From NCBI GenBank assembly GCA_030704615.1, contig CM060731.1:83492756-83556755 (forward strand): a stretch of 64,000 nucleotides of DNA, written 5' to 3'. Origin of the DNA: Takakia lepidozioides (Eukaryota; Streptophyta; Takakiopsida; Takakiales; Takakiaceae). Shown here piece after piece: positions 34,495-46,250 of the stretch (positions are counted from its first letter, which is position 1; each line of letters begins with the position of its first letter). The position numbers and the translations under genes are program-made. The notes under the pieces are model-generated. The model saw nothing but the letters and a program-made list of their open reading frames with translations. It made no database searches and was not told the DNA's origin.

Positions 34495-36275
34495 CACCCT
34501 TCGGATGGCAGCCCAATTTGCTTGTGCGTTGTCCGCCATGAAACCACGGAAATTGGGAGGGGGCAATCCCGCCTTGGCCATCTGTTCGTTTATTCCCTGC
34601 CAAAGAAGCATCTCCGATTGTGTGTCCTCTCCTTTCATCTCACAAATAGCAATTGTCATTAGCATCCTGCAGTGGGTGTCGTAGACATGTGCACCCATTG
34701 TTACCCACTGGTGATTTGTAATTCGCTTGATATGGTCGAACATGACCCAACTGTTTGACAAGTTCCCACTCGTCATCCTGTCGACCAGTTCGACGCCGCT
34801 GCCAGGTCCACACGTGGACATTTTGAATACGAAACAACGATCTGCCTCAGTCCCTTGTCCTGGAAACCTACTTCCATGAATGTAGTCATATCCACATCGT
34901 CGCTTCACCTCCAGAATGGAGTGCATATCCGAGCCACGCCCAATTTTCTGTTTGCATGAGACAATGTGGTTTCGGACATTCGGTGAACATACGTGGGACA
35001 CCGACTCCAGCAATGCCTCCATTTCCTTCTCGTTGAGAGGAACTCTATCGGAGCCGTCTTCCGACATAATTCTGGCCAATGCCATCTTATGGGCGGCTTG
35101 GAGCTGTATCTGTTTGGGTTTGGCACCCGGTCTCAACTTAACCTCCTCCTGAACGAGCTGCTCTGCTTCGTGGGCAGCCTCCCGCGAGTTCCCCCTCGCC
35201 AATTTGTGACAATGGGAACCAACGTGTATGCAAGCTCGGGTGAGGTCAGGGAAACGGTGCAACACAGAACTGCTTGGCATTACAGACAGACATGCAGTGT
35301 GGTGGTTCTTTGCAATGTGCACACTTATGTGGAGTTCGGAACCTTCTCCTGAGCTCGAAATGGTTGATGAGCTGTGCCTGTCCAATCGGTCTCGTTCCTG
35401 TGACCTCTGGATTTAAAGTGGAAGCAAGTTGGGGAGAAACACCGCAACGCGCCCACACAAACAACGTAGCGCACCTGCACACCATCGAGCATCTTCATGC
35501 TGGTGGTTTTGGTAACGCACCAAGGATGACCGTCATGTTTTCTATCCATATCTGTCAACATTCCAGACGCCCTCGAGTAGTCCGCCCGAGGAGGGAACTC
35601 AAAGAAGATATTACCGTCGACGTCGGCGGGAAGGCATGTAACCGATTTAATTGCAAACTTGCTGTAGTCCAGCCCGGCCAGCTCCGACCGGTGTCCCTCC
35701 AGGTGAAGCCCTCGCAGAATTTCAAGAATAGATCGAACTGCGGTGCTCGTGCTGGGAATATGACTCCCTCCTCCACTGACGTCCATTGAGGACTTGCCTG
35801 ATCTCCAGGACGACCTCGGAACTTCCATGACCTCGTCTGAGTCGGACAGGTTGTGAACAACCCGGTTCTCGCTCGTCTTCATGGATGGGTTCGGCTCTGG
35901 ATTTACTTCGTTGCGGACTTCTCTCTTTGAGGTAGCCACTCTCTGATTCGCGGATTGTTTCGTGGAAGGCGCCAGGATAGAAGGTGCATTTGGCGGACAA
36001 ATGAAGTCCCCAACAGCCCTATATATGACGTTGTCCGATGGTGGAACTCGCCATTCCCTGCCATCGCCGAAATCATCGTGGAGCACAACAATACTCTCGA
36101 CAACAAGGCCGTTTGAGTCCTTCCTTTCCTCCTCCAAAAAAACCGACCCCGGTTTCAGGTGGTATCGAACGCACAGATATTTCTCCATCACCCGGCAGAT
36201 GTCCCCTCTGCACGGAAATGAAGCTCTATGCTCGTGAGGAGGGCAGTACACTGTAGCGCTCGGGTTCTCCGCCAT
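34495..36275 (-). pseudogene. E3 transposase, N-terminal and partial core
   Basis: Starts at ATG 36,275-36,273 (MAENPSATVYCPPHEH); an in-frame upstream ATG at 36,290 is also possible. The frame is open through the Cys/His-rich part to PFRAQEKVPNST, then a small frame break near 35,330, then open through HVYDTHCRMLMTIA and GFMADNAQANWAAIRRVYG. There it runs into terminal-repeat sequence (RRKLAKSEH). It shows that the E1 stop at 9417 and frameshifts are private to E1. Confidence 0.75.
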
Positions 36276-36559
36276 GGGAGATGTGCACACAAGACTGCCA
36301 GGATGGCGTGCGGGGAAGCTCCCTGGTAGAAGGGGGATGCAGCGATGGGAATGAATGCGGTGCCGATTTGTCCAAGCGACGAAGCCTGATCCAAATCCAG
36401 GGAGCCAACTATCTCAAAAATCCAGAGTCAGAGTGTTAATGAACCTTGTCTCCGGAATGCGGCCCCTGGTCTTTGCGCAATAACTGCCAACAGTATGCAG
36501 TCAGAAAGTGGGGGGCCGTCCGGATGATGACGGCTGAAGGGGAGAAGCCGGCACCGTGT

Positions 36560-37700
36560 CGTCACATTACTACCCCCGAATGGAAATTCGGCACCCAATA
36601 TCCAACAGGGGAAGCCCGGATGAAGTTGCCTCGGGCGCAGAGGCCGGCGCGTGTGCGACAGAGAACATCCCCTGGATGGAGATTCGGCGCCGAATTTCCA
36701 TCCGGGCCCCCCAAAGGAAGTCGTGTCGGGGGGTCAGGCCGAAAACTGGCCGGCATAAAAACATCCCAAGATGGAAAAAACGGCGCCGAATTTCCATCCG
36801 GGGCGGTTCGGATGCACTCGGGGAGGGGGGAGAGGCCGGCACTTGGCCGTCACATTTCAACCCCCGGACGGAAATTCGGCACCGAATATCGAACAGGGGA
36901 TTGGCGCGTGTGCACCCAATATCCAACAGGGGAAGCCCGGATGAAGTTGCCTCGGGCGCAGAGGCCGGCGCGTGTGCGACAGAGAACATCCCCTGGATGG
37001 AGATTCGGCGCCGAATTTCCATCCGGGCCCTCCCAAAGGAAGTCGTGTCGGGGGGTCACACCGAAAACTGGCCGACATAAAAACCTCCCCAGATGGGAAA
37101 ACGGCGCTGAATTTCAATCCGGGGCCGTTCCAATGCAGTCGGGGAGGGGGGAGAGGTCGGCACCTGGCCGTCATATTTCAACCCCCGGACGGAAATTCGG
37201 CACCGAATATCCAACAGAGCGGCGGAGAGGCCGGCACCTCTCCGACAGAGACCATCCCCCGGATGGAAATTCGGCGCCGAATTTCCATCCAGCAGGTAAA
37301 TGCAATCCCGGATGGATGGAAATCCGGCGCCGCATTTCCATCCTGCAGGTAAGTGGAATCCCGGATGGATGGAAATCCGGCGCCGAATTTCCATCCTGCA
37401 GGTAATTCGAATCCCCGATGGATGGAAATGCCGCGCCGAATTTCCATCCAGCAGGTAAGTGGAATCCCGGATGGATGGAAATCTGGCGCCGAATTTCCAT
37501 CCTGCAGGTAATTCGAATCCCGGATGGATGGAAATTCGGCACCGAATTTCCATCCAGCAGGTAGGTGGAATCCCGGATGGATGGAAATCCGGCGCCGAAT
37601 TTCCATCCAGCAGGTAAGTCGGATCGCTGGCGTATGGATATTCGGCGCCGAATTTCCATTCACCAGGTATTTCATCGCTCAGAATTACCTTCCTGCAGGT
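36560..37700. repeat. Palindrome array (E3, units with long spacers)
   Basis: Units of about 280-300 bp, matching E1 7850-8700 in reverse complement. Each has GGATGGAAATTCGGC joined to GCCGAATTTCCATCC dyads, with GTCGTGTCGGGGGGTCA and GGGGAGGGGGGAGAGGCCG spacers. From 37,250 on there are short units of about 60 bp with a dyad plus CTGCAGGTAATTCGAATCCC. Confidence 0.85.
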
Positions 37701-38130
37701 AATTCTGATCGATGAAGCTAGGAAGGTAATTCCTCGCTCAGAATTACCTGCAGGAAGGTAATTCTGAGCGATGAAATACGTGGTGAATGGAAATTCGGCG
37801 CCGAATATCCATACGCCAGCGATCCGACTTACCTGCTGGATGGAAATTCGGCGCCGGATTTCCATCCATCGGGGATTCGAATTACCTGCAGGATGGAAAT
37901 GCGGCGCCGGATTTCCATCCATCCGGGATTCCACTTACCTGCTGGATGGAAATTCGGCGCCGGATTTCCATCCATCCGCTTCGAAATTACCTGCGTGAGG
38001 GAAATTTCGCGCGCCGCCCTACCTGCGCGGATGGAAATCTGGCGCCGGATTTCCATCCATCCGCGCTCCGAATTACCTGCATGATGGAAATTTTGCGCGC
38101 CGAAGTACCTGGCGGATGGAAATCCGGCGC
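37300..38130. repeat. Large inverted repeat in palindrome array
   Basis: The left arm (about 37,300-37,708) and the right arm (about 37,735-38,130) are reverse complements for most of their length, with a short centre near 37,720. Inner landmarks on both arms are CGCTCAGAATTACC, GGTATTTCATCG or its complement, and the single dyad with ATATCCATACGCCAGCGAT. Outer parts are 60-bp dyad units. Confidence 0.7.
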
Positions 38131-38239
38131 CGGATTTCTATCCATCCGCTTTTCGAATTACCTGCATGACGGAAATTTTGCGCGCCGACTTACTTGGCGG
38201 ATGGAAATCCGGCGCCGGATTTCCATCCATCCGCTCTTC

Positions 38240-39246
38240 GAATTACCTGCATGACTGGAAAAATGGCGCCGAATTTCCGATTTTGGTGCCAGTCAAATCT
38301 GGGACTTAGCTGTTTTCGGCCCAGAACAAGAAAAATGGCGTTTTTTTGTTTTTTTTTTTCGGCGCCATTTTTCTAGTTTGGGGCCGAAAATGGCCAAGTC
38401 CCAGATCTGATTGGCACCAAAATCGGAAATTCGGCGCCATTTTTCCAGTCATGCAGGTAATTCGAAGAGCGGATGGATGGAAATCCGGCGCCGGATTTCC
38501 ATCCGCCAGGTAGGTCGGCGCGCAAAATTTCCATCATGCAGGTAATTCGGAGCGCGGATGGATGGAAATCCGGCGCCAGATTTCCATCCATCCGCTATTC
38601 GAATTACCTCCATGACTGGAAAAAAGGCGCCGAATTTCCGATTTTGGTGCCAGTCAGATCTAGGACTTAGCCGTTTTCGGCCTCGAACTAGAAAAATGGC
38701 GTTTTTTTTTTTTTTTTTTTTCTGTTTAATTTTTTTTTCAGCGCCATTTTTCCAGTTCCTGGCCGAAAACGGCTAAGTCCCAGATCTGACTGGGCCCAGA
38801 ACTGGAAAAATGGCGCCGAATTTCCGATTTTGGGTGCTAGTCAGATCTGGGACTAAGCCGTTTTCGGCCTCAAACTAGAAAAATGGCGTTTTCTTTTTTG
38901 TTTTTTTTTTTTGGCGCCATTTTTCCAGTTCGGGCCCGAAAATGGCCAAGTCCTAGATCTGACTGGCACCAAAATCGGAAATTCGGCGCCATTTTTCCAG
39001 TCATGCAGGTAATTCGAAGAGCGGATGGATGGAAATCCGGCGCCAGATTTCCATCCGCCAGGTAGGTCGGCGCGCAAAATTTCCATCATGCAGGTAATTC
39101 GGAGCGCGGATGGATGGAAATCCGGCGCCGGATTTCCATCCATCCGCTCTTCGAATTACCTGCATGACTGGAAAAATGGCGCCGAATTTCCGATTTTGGT
39201 GCCAGTCAGATCTGGGACTTGGCCATTTTCGGCCCCGAACTATAAA

Positions 39247-39278
<32 letters not shown>

Positions 39279-40740
39279 ACGCCATTTTTCCAGTTCGAGG
39301 CCGAAAACGGCTAAGTCCCAGATCTGACTAGCACCCAAAATCGGAAATTCGGCGCCATTTTTCCAGTCATGCAGGTAATTCGAAGAGCGGATGGATGGAA
39401 ATCTGGCGCCGGATTTCCATCCATCCGCGCTCCGAATTACCTGCATGATGGAAATTTTGCGAGCCGACCTACCTGGCGGATGGAAATCCGGCGCCGGATT
39501 TCCATCCATCCGCTCTTCGAATTACCTGCATGACTGGAAAAATGGCGCCGAATTTCCGATTTTGGTGCCAGTCAGATCTGGGACTTGGCCATTTTCGGCC
39601 CAGAACTGGAAAAATGGCGCCGAAAAAAAAAAAAAAAAAAAAAACGCCATTTTTCCAGTTCGAGGCCGAAAACGGCTAAGTCCCAGATCTGACTAGCACC
39701 CAAAATCGGAAATTCGGCGCCATTTTTCCAGTCATGGAGGTAATTCGAAGAGCGGATGGATGGAAATCCGGCGCCGGATTTCCATCCATCCGCGCTCCGA
39801 ATTACCTGCATGATGGAAATTTTGCGCGTCAACTTACCTGGCGGATGGAAATCCGGCGCCGGATTTCCATCCATCCGCTCTTCGAATTACCTGCGTGACT
39901 GGAAAAATGGCGCCGAATTTCCGATTTTGGTGCCAGTCAGATCTGGGACTTAGCCAATTTCGGCCCCGAACTGGAAAAATGGCGCCGAAAAAAAAAAAAA
40001 AAAACACCATTTTCCCAATTCGGGGCCGAAAACGGCTAAGTCCCAGATCTGACTGGCACCAAAATCGGAAATTCGGCGCCATTTTTCCAGTCATGCAGGT
40101 AATTCGAAGAGCGGATGGATGGAAATCCGGCGCCGGATTTCCATCCATCTGTGCTCCGAATTACCTGCATGATGGAAATTTTGCGCGCCGACCTACCTGG
40201 CGGATGGAAATCCGGCGCCGGATTTCCATCCATCCGCTCTTCGAATTACCTGCATGACTGGAAAAATGGCGCCGAATTTCCGATTTTGGTGCCAGTCAGA
40301 TCTAGGACTTGGCCATTTTCGGCCCCAAACTGGAAAAATGGCGCCGAAAAAAAATAAAAAAAATAAAATACTCCATTTTTCCAGTTTGTGGATGAAAACG
40401 GCTAAGTCCCAGATCTGACTAGCACCCAAAATCAGAAATTCGGCGCCATTTTTCCAATTCTGGGCCCAGTCAGATCTGGGACTTAGCGATTTTCGGCCCC
40501 GAACTAGAAAAATGGCGCCGAAAAAACAAAAAAAAACCGTCATTTTTTTCCAGTTTGGGGCCCATTCAGATCTGGGACTTAGCCATTTTCGGGGCCGAAA
40601 ATGGCTAAGTCCCTAAGGTGGCTGGCACCAAAATCGGAAATTCGGCGCCATTTTTCCAGTCATGCAGGTAATTCGAAGAGCGGATGGATGGAAATCCGGC
40701 GCCGGATTTCCATCCGCCAGGTAGGTCGGCGCGCAAAATT
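38240..40740. repeat. About 365-bp higher-order repeat with A/T-tract centres
   Basis: Each unit is an inverted repeat of GACTGGAAAAATGGCGCC, GATTTTGGTGCCAGTCAGAT and GGGACTTAGCC, centred on a poly(A) or poly(T) tract. It alternates with a second dyad (AAATCCGGCGCCGGATTT) flanked by GAATTACCTGCATGA. A tracts start near 39,254, 39,623, 39,988 and 40,346; T tracts are near 38,346, 38,701 and 38,892. All open frames here are repeat by-products. Confidence 0.85.
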
Positions 40741-40741
40741 T

Positions 40742-40915
40742 GGGGGAGAAGATGGGGGAGAAGATGCAGAAGATTCCCAGGAGGTGAGGTGGACAGTCCC
40801 CCAAGAGGACGGGATTTTTGAGAGGCATAGTGGAACTGATGCATCACAAAGCTCGGAGGATGAGGGGGATGAGGAAGAAGGTGGGGCAAGTTCCTCGGAG
40901 GGTGTAGGAGAGTAG
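40742..40915 (+). pseudogene. E3 remnant of cargo gene C-terminus
   Basis: Encodes EDSQEVRWTVPQEDGIFE, SSEDEGDEEEGG and ends SSEGVGE with a stop. It matches the last codons of the E1 gene, joined directly to the palindrome array. Confidence 0.75.
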
Positions 40916-40924
40916 TGCCCATTC

Positions 40925-41125
40925 CGGCTATGACAGTTAGAACACACTTGTATAGACGTGGCTTGCCACAAAATTTGCAATTTCAAGTCCACTGGTGCCA
41001 CATTCCAACTTCACATGACCCTATTTCCGTGCCTCCTAACCCTATTTCCGTGGACTCACAATGGTCTGCTCATGCTTTTTTTTTTTCCGTTCATGCTCAT
41101 GCCGCTCATGAAATAGCAGCCCCCC
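40925..41125 (-). repeat. E3 A-type terminus
   Basis: Inverse of the E1 left end: two CCCTATTTCCGTG motifs, a T tract, GCTCATGCCGCTCATGAAAT and AGC followed by a C run ending at 41,125. Confidence 0.8.
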
Positions 41126-41828
41126 GGATTGTGGGAGTTCGAGGTGAAGCCGCGGAGAGGGCAGTAGAGACGGGGAGAGTGGTTGAGGTGCATCCGCCGG
41201 TGGTTGACCATGTTGAGGAGGACGACAGGGAGCTTTCTGACCAGGATGACATCCGCCCAGAAATCCCCAGGCCCCAAACCCGCAGCATACAGGCTGGATT
41301 TGGCGGTCCTGGTGGCCTGCCGGAGAACCCCTCTGCAGCAGACGTCATGTCGGAGGTGGATATGAAGTTGGCCGCTGCCAAGATGTTGGAGGCAACCCAC
41401 AGCAACATTGGCAGGGTGCTGGGGGGCATGGTGTACCCGGCCAAGCTTCGAATTCCCCTTTGCCGCTTGGTGTCATTGCAGGTGGTGAGACCTGCCCTCC
41501 CAGGCGATATCGACAAGCTGAAATTCTCTTTCCGGGATGGATATCGAATGGGGTCTGCCGCGTTTTACGTTTCCATTGAGAATGACCACGGAGCTTCCTG
41601 TGCCTACACTTCCGATGAGGTGGACAAATGGGGTCCCCATTGGCAAAGGCGAAATGAGGAGTTCGAGAGATCGATTGCTACTGATTCTCTTTTCCAGCAC
41701 TTGTCCGGAAAGATGTTTTACGTGTGGGACGGCAATCATCGCCTCCTGGCATGGATGGAGTACATAGGCGAAGCCCACTCCAACAACCTGGATTGGAATT
41801 TTGCCGTGGAGTGTGTTGTGCTGAAGGT
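41126..41828 (+). pseudogene. E2 ParB-like exon, inverted segment
   Basis: This segment of the ParB-like exon is on the plus strand while the rest of the E2 gene is on the minus strand. It encodes IPLCRLVSLQVVRP, FSFRDGYRMGSAAFYVSI, KMFYVWDGNHRLLAWMEYI and WNFAVECVVLKV without stops. At 41,828 it is joined to minus-strand sequence corresponding to E1 6028. Residue differences from E1 are few and mostly leave the motif positions intact. Confidence 0.75.
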
Positions 41829-42530
41829 TGCTTTCCCCTCCTCCAGTCTCTACCGTATGGGTGACTGCGTGGGCTGCTCCCACCCGCGATGGTGTCACCG
41901 GTAAGGATGCAGCCGGTGCGCTACTGCCTTTTTCTGGTGTCTTGGAGGGATCCAACTTCTCTGTGCGACCCTCGCTTATGAGAGGTGTCATGTCGTCACC
42001 CCTGGCCTCATCAGTGGCCTTTTCTCTTGCCTCCTGGCTAGCCTTGTCTCGCCTGTTCTTTTGCCCTCTCTTTTGCCCTCTCACGGGCCTTCTCTTTCTT
42101 ACTAGGGGTAGCAGCAGGGGAGGCCTTCAGATCAACCACCTTTGATTGAGGCAATCGGACACCCTCGGACGACCTAGTCCCTCCCCCCTCCGCAGCCTGT
42201 GAATGCTCTCTCACCGGGGATTGCATCTGCTTGGCTTTCTTCTTTTTCTTTGCATGGGCGGGCCCTACTGCATGTGCATGAGCTTCCTCCAATAACGGAT
42301 CTGGTGTCCTCATCCGACGGGCTTCACCTGCCATGCCGCCTGCACCAACCTCCGGAATACCAACTAAAGAAGCAATATTATGTTTGCCTTCCCGCCCCAA
42401 GTTGGCTGATCCAAACATGCGAAGCACTACCTTCGACGACTGCTGCCCACTAGCTGCTTTTGGAGTGACTGCTCGAGCAGTTGGAGCTGTCGATGATACC
42501 ACCAGTGTGTCACGCTCGTCTTCACTCTGT
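41829..42530 (-). pseudogene. E2 cargo gene, N-terminal part of exon 2
   Basis: Equivalent to E1 6028-6689: an acidic, Ala/Lys/Glu-rich low-complexity region (KEKARERAKERAKEQARQ) preceded by VVSSTAPTARAV and an acceptor (gatgacag) near 42,530. Separated from its ParB domain by the inversion. Confidence 0.65.
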
Positions 42531-43069
42531 CATCCCCAACAATCGTCAGAACCACCATGGCAACCTAAACCACCATCGCAACAATCGTGGACCAACAATG
42601 AAAACAAACCCAATGAATGCCTAACAATCACATGCCGAAGCAGCCTAACAATCACACGCATTGCAAACTATCAATGGTTCACTCAACCAGTAACTTGCAG
42701 AAATAAACATGGAAATGTAAGGACGATTTCACAAAAGGGGAAAACAGGCTTTTCAAGGCACTTGATATGCCTAGACAATCTTCTCAGCCCAGCATGGATT
42801 TCCTTCATTCTGAGATGCAACCTGTCATGTACTGCGAAGGTGTGCATCCTGTTGCAAATCTCAATGCAGCAATGACCTAGCTCCTTTCTAACCCCTCTCC
42901 CCTTCATCATTCTTCTCACCAACTTGATGCAATCATGAACGTCCTCTTCCACTTCCACTTCCAAGGATGCCAGGCTGAAGATGCCAAAACAAAAAAACAA
43001 AGCGGAGAAGACCGCACATGTTAAAGAAATGGAAAGAGGAAGGGGCTTGCCTGAGAGTGCTCGGCTTCA

Positions 43070-43230
43070 GTTGGCGCGGGCTGCGAGCAAGACAAGGGGA
43101 TCTCCTGCTGGAGCTTCAGTTTGGCCATGCGAGACGCTGGACGCCGCCCGTAGTACAAAGGCTTCAGTTTGCGGCGCGGTCTGCATGTGGGGTTTCTCTC
43201 AGGAGAGCCACGCCCTTCTCCACGCGGCAT
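43070..43230 (-). CDS. E2 cargo gene, exon 1
   Basis: ATG at 43,230-43,228, then MPRGEGRGSPERNPTCRPRR, KLKPLYYGRRPASRMAKLKL and QQEIPLSC, as in E1 exon 1. Between exon 1 and exon 2 (42,540-43,060) there is an intron with no other feature that I recognise. Confidence 0.6.
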
Positions 43231-43469
43231 AAGTCCCTGCAAAAAAAAAAATCGCACGGAAAATGCGTGCGTATTGGCATCGAGTGGAACTTCATCCACC
43301 CGCCACATCAGGGTTTGGGGTATCCGACGGCGGTAGCACGGAATCAGTGCGGACAGTCCGGTTGAAAACTGACGGCGGACATTAAATGCGCAACTGCGCT
43401 GTTAAATGGAGGAGTATGGAGGTCGGCCGTAGGCCCCAAGTCGCCCACCCTCCCACATAGAAATTATTA

Positions 43470-44700
43470 GCCCACTGGATGGAAAAACGGCGCCAAATTT
43501 CCATCCAGCGGATCAAGTAGGATGCAACGTGGCCATCTCTCCGGCCGAGACGTTGTGGACGGATGGAAATTCGGCACCGTATTTCCATCCGATGACGCCG
43601 GCAGGAGGTCGTGTCGGGGGGAGAGGTCGACACCTGGCTGACAGAAAACATCCCCGGATGGAAATTCGGCGCCGAATTTCCATCCGAGGCCGCCGTCACT
43701 AGGCGTGTCGGGGGGAGAGGCCGACACCTGGCCGACAGAGTACATCCATCGGATGGAAATTCGGCGCAGGCGGACATGTCGCCGGCAGAGATCAGCCACC
43801 GGATGGAAATTCGGCGCCGAATTTCCATGCGGTGCCGCCCGGATGAAGTCGGCTGAAGGGGAGAAGCCGGCACCCGGCGGACAGAGACCATCCCCCGGAT
43901 GGAAATTCGGCGCCGAATTTCCATCCGGGGCCCCCCGCAGGCGGACACGTCGCCGACAGAGATCAGCCACCGGATGGAAATTCGGCGCCAAATTTCCATG
44001 CGGTGCCGCCCGGATGAAGTCGGCTGAAGGGGAAAAGCCGGCACCGGGCGGACGGAGACCATCCCCCGGATGGAAATTCGGCGTCGAATTTCCATCCGTG
44101 GCCCCCCGCAGGCGGACACGTCGCAGACAAAGATCAGCCACCGAATGGAAATTCGGCGTCGAATTTCAATGCGGTGCCGCCCGGATGAAGTCGGCTGAAG
44201 GGGAGAAGCCGGCACCGGGCGGACGGAGACCATCCCCCGGATGGAAATTCAGCGCCGACTTTCCATCCGTGGCCCCCCGCAGGCGGACACGTCGCCGACA
44301 GAGATCAGCCACCGGATGGAAATTCGGCGCCGAATTTCCATGCGGTGCCGCCCGGATGAAGTCGGCTGAAGGGGAGAAGCCAGCACCGGGCAGACGGAGA
44401 CCATCCCCCAGATGGAAATTCGGCGCCGAATTTCCATCCGGGGCCCCCCGCAGGCGGACACGTCGCCGACAGAGATCAGCCACCGGATGGAAATTCGGCG
44501 CCGAATTTCCATGCGGTGCCGCCCGGATGAGGTCGGCTGAAGGGGAGAAACCGGCACCGGGCGGACGGAGACCATCCCCCGGATGGAAATTCGGCGCCGA
44601 ATTTCCATCCGTGGCCCCCCGCAGGCGGACACGTCGCCGATAGAGATAAGCCACCGGATGGAAATTCGGCGCCGAATTTCCATCCGACGCCGGCCGGATG
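43470..44700. repeat. 171-bp tandem palindrome array
   Basis: About five to six units of 171 bp, marked by CGGATGAAGTCGGCTGAAGG near 43,839, 44,010, 44,181, 44,353 and 44,524. Each unit has two dyads (GGATGGAAATTCGGC with its complement) and the spacers CAGGCGGACACGTCGCCGAC and GGCACCGGGCGGACGGAGAC. Because 171 is a multiple of 3, frames stay open for about 300 codons on both strands with a 57-residue period. These are not genes. Confidence 0.9.
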
Positions 44701-44869
44701 TTTGCGTTTGGGGCCCGTTCAGGAACAATTTTCTGTCCTTGCATGCAGTTTTACGCGTTTTTGGGTCTAATCAGACACAAAACCTTTAGTTTTGTGGCTG
44801 AACTCCACTTTTAGCCACGTTTTTCAAGAAATTCTTGTCTGCTACAGATAAATTCCTTGCCGCTTTTCC

Positions 44870-45840
44870 ATCCCGCTTACTTCCTACATGGAAATTCGTT
44901 GCCGAATTTCCATCCGGCCGCGTTCCCGATTACATGCCGAATGGAAATTCGGCGCCGGTTTTCCATCCTGCAGGGCATCAGTTTACTTGCAAGGTTGGAA
45001 TTCGGGCCGGTTTTGCATCGGGCTGCGATATTGCTTACCTGCAGGATGGATGTTCTCTGGATGGATGTTCTCCATTCGGTGGATGTTCTCTGTCGGCCCG
45101 CTGCCGGCCTCTTCCCCCGAGCAGACTTCATCCGACCGGCCCCGGATGGAAATTTGGCGCCGAATTTCCATCCGGGGATGTTTTCTGTCGGCCAGGTGTC
45201 GGCCTCACGAGTTCCTTTGGGGGGGCCCGGATGGAAATTCGGCGCCGAATTTCCATCCGGGGGATGTTCTCTAACGGCCAGATGACGGCCTCTCCCCCCG
45301 AGCCGACTGCATCTGACCGGCCCCGGATGGAAAATCGGCGGAGTTTTTCCATCAGAATTTCCATCCGCCAGGTAAGTCGGAGCGTGGGCGGATAGAAATC
45401 CGGCGCCAAATTTCCATCCTGCAGGTAATTCGGAGAGCGGACGGATGGAAATCCAGAGCCGAATTTGCATCCTGCAGGTAAGTCGGAGCGCGGGCGGATG
45501 GAAATCCGGCGCCGAATTTCCATCCTGCAGGTAATTCGGAGCGCGGACGGATGGAAATCCGGTGCCGAATTTCCATCCGCCAGGTAAGTCGGAGCGCGGG
45601 CGGATGGAAATTCGGCGCCGAATTTGCATCCTGCAGGTAAGTCGGAGTGCGGACGGATGGAAATCCGGTGCCGAATTTCCATCCGGGGGATGTTCTCTGT
45701 CGAGCAGGTGTCGGCCTCCGATGGAAATTCGGCGCCGTTTTTCCATCCGGGGGATGTTCTCTGTCGGCCATGTGACCGACTCACCCTGGAGACGAAATCG
45801 TCCGACCGGCCTCGGATGCAAATTCAGCGCCGCTGTTGTA
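44870..45840. repeat. Second E2 palindrome array
   Basis: Irregular units. About 60-bp units with CTGCAGGTAAGTCGGAGCGC spacers lie at 45,360-45,680, and longer units with GGGGGATGTTCTCTGTCG spacers on either side. Confidence 0.85.
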
Positions 45841-46250
45841 TGTTTACTTTTGGCGGCAATGTTCTGGCACTCAATCTTGTAATCAGACCCACTGGAATGC
45901 CACCTCTGTCAGTTCCCTCTGTCCATGGGGAAGGTGCTTGCACGCTCGCGCCCCCACGCTTCTTGTCAGACGCCGTAATGATTGGTTTGCGTAGCGCATC
46001 TGCACAGGTCATATACCTTCTGACTGCATACCGTTGGCAGTTATTGCGCAAAGGCCAGGAGCCGCATTCCGCAGACAAGGTTCATTAACTCTCTGACAGT
46101 GGAATTTCGGGAGAGTGGGCTCCCCAGATTCGTGAATAGGCTTCGTCGCTTGCAAAAATCGGCCCTGCATTCCTTCCCCTCGCTGCATCCCCCCTTCTCC
46201 CAGGGTGCTTGTCCGAACGCCGTCCTGGCAGTCTTGTGTGCACAACTCCC

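Larger units (their letters stand above)
34057..41125 (-). mobile_element. MULE-like element E3 (internally deleted, about 7.1 kb)
   Basis: In reverse orientation. The B terminus is at 34,057 and the A terminus ends at 41,125. The transposase is joined at about 34,490 from the equivalent of E1 10,725 directly to the equivalent of 12,790, losing about 2 kb with the SWIM region. The cargo gene is reduced to its last 58 codons (40,742-40,915). The palindrome arrays are expanded to about 4.2 kb. It would depend on another copy for transposase. No matching target duplication is present at its two ends, consistent with rearrangement after insertion. Confidence 0.8.
43231..46250. promoter_or_regulatory. 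E2 divergent promoter interval
   Basis: Between the divergent starts of cargo gene and transposase, about 3.0 kb against 1.8 kb in E1; the difference is array length. Non-array pieces at 43,240-43,460 and 45,840-46,250 are the conserved flanks. Confidence 0.6.

Noticed and set aside
36446-40357. Many overlapping 60-320 codon frames with RRRISIHP or GWKFGAGFPS motifs
   Set aside because: Translations of the GGCGCC palindrome dyads. No start context, splice pattern or conserved frame.
13314-41125. Pairing of the B end at 29,196 with the A end at 41,125 as one element
   Set aside because: The flanks show no shared 9-bp duplication. The B end at 34,057 is contiguous with the transposase remnant, which makes it the partner.
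43382-44744. Long open frames (283-312 codons) on both strands with periodic Arg/Ile/Ser or Pro/Asn/Phe residues
   Set aside because: They arise because the 171-bp tandem unit is a multiple of three. The same sequence is open in several frames and on both strands.
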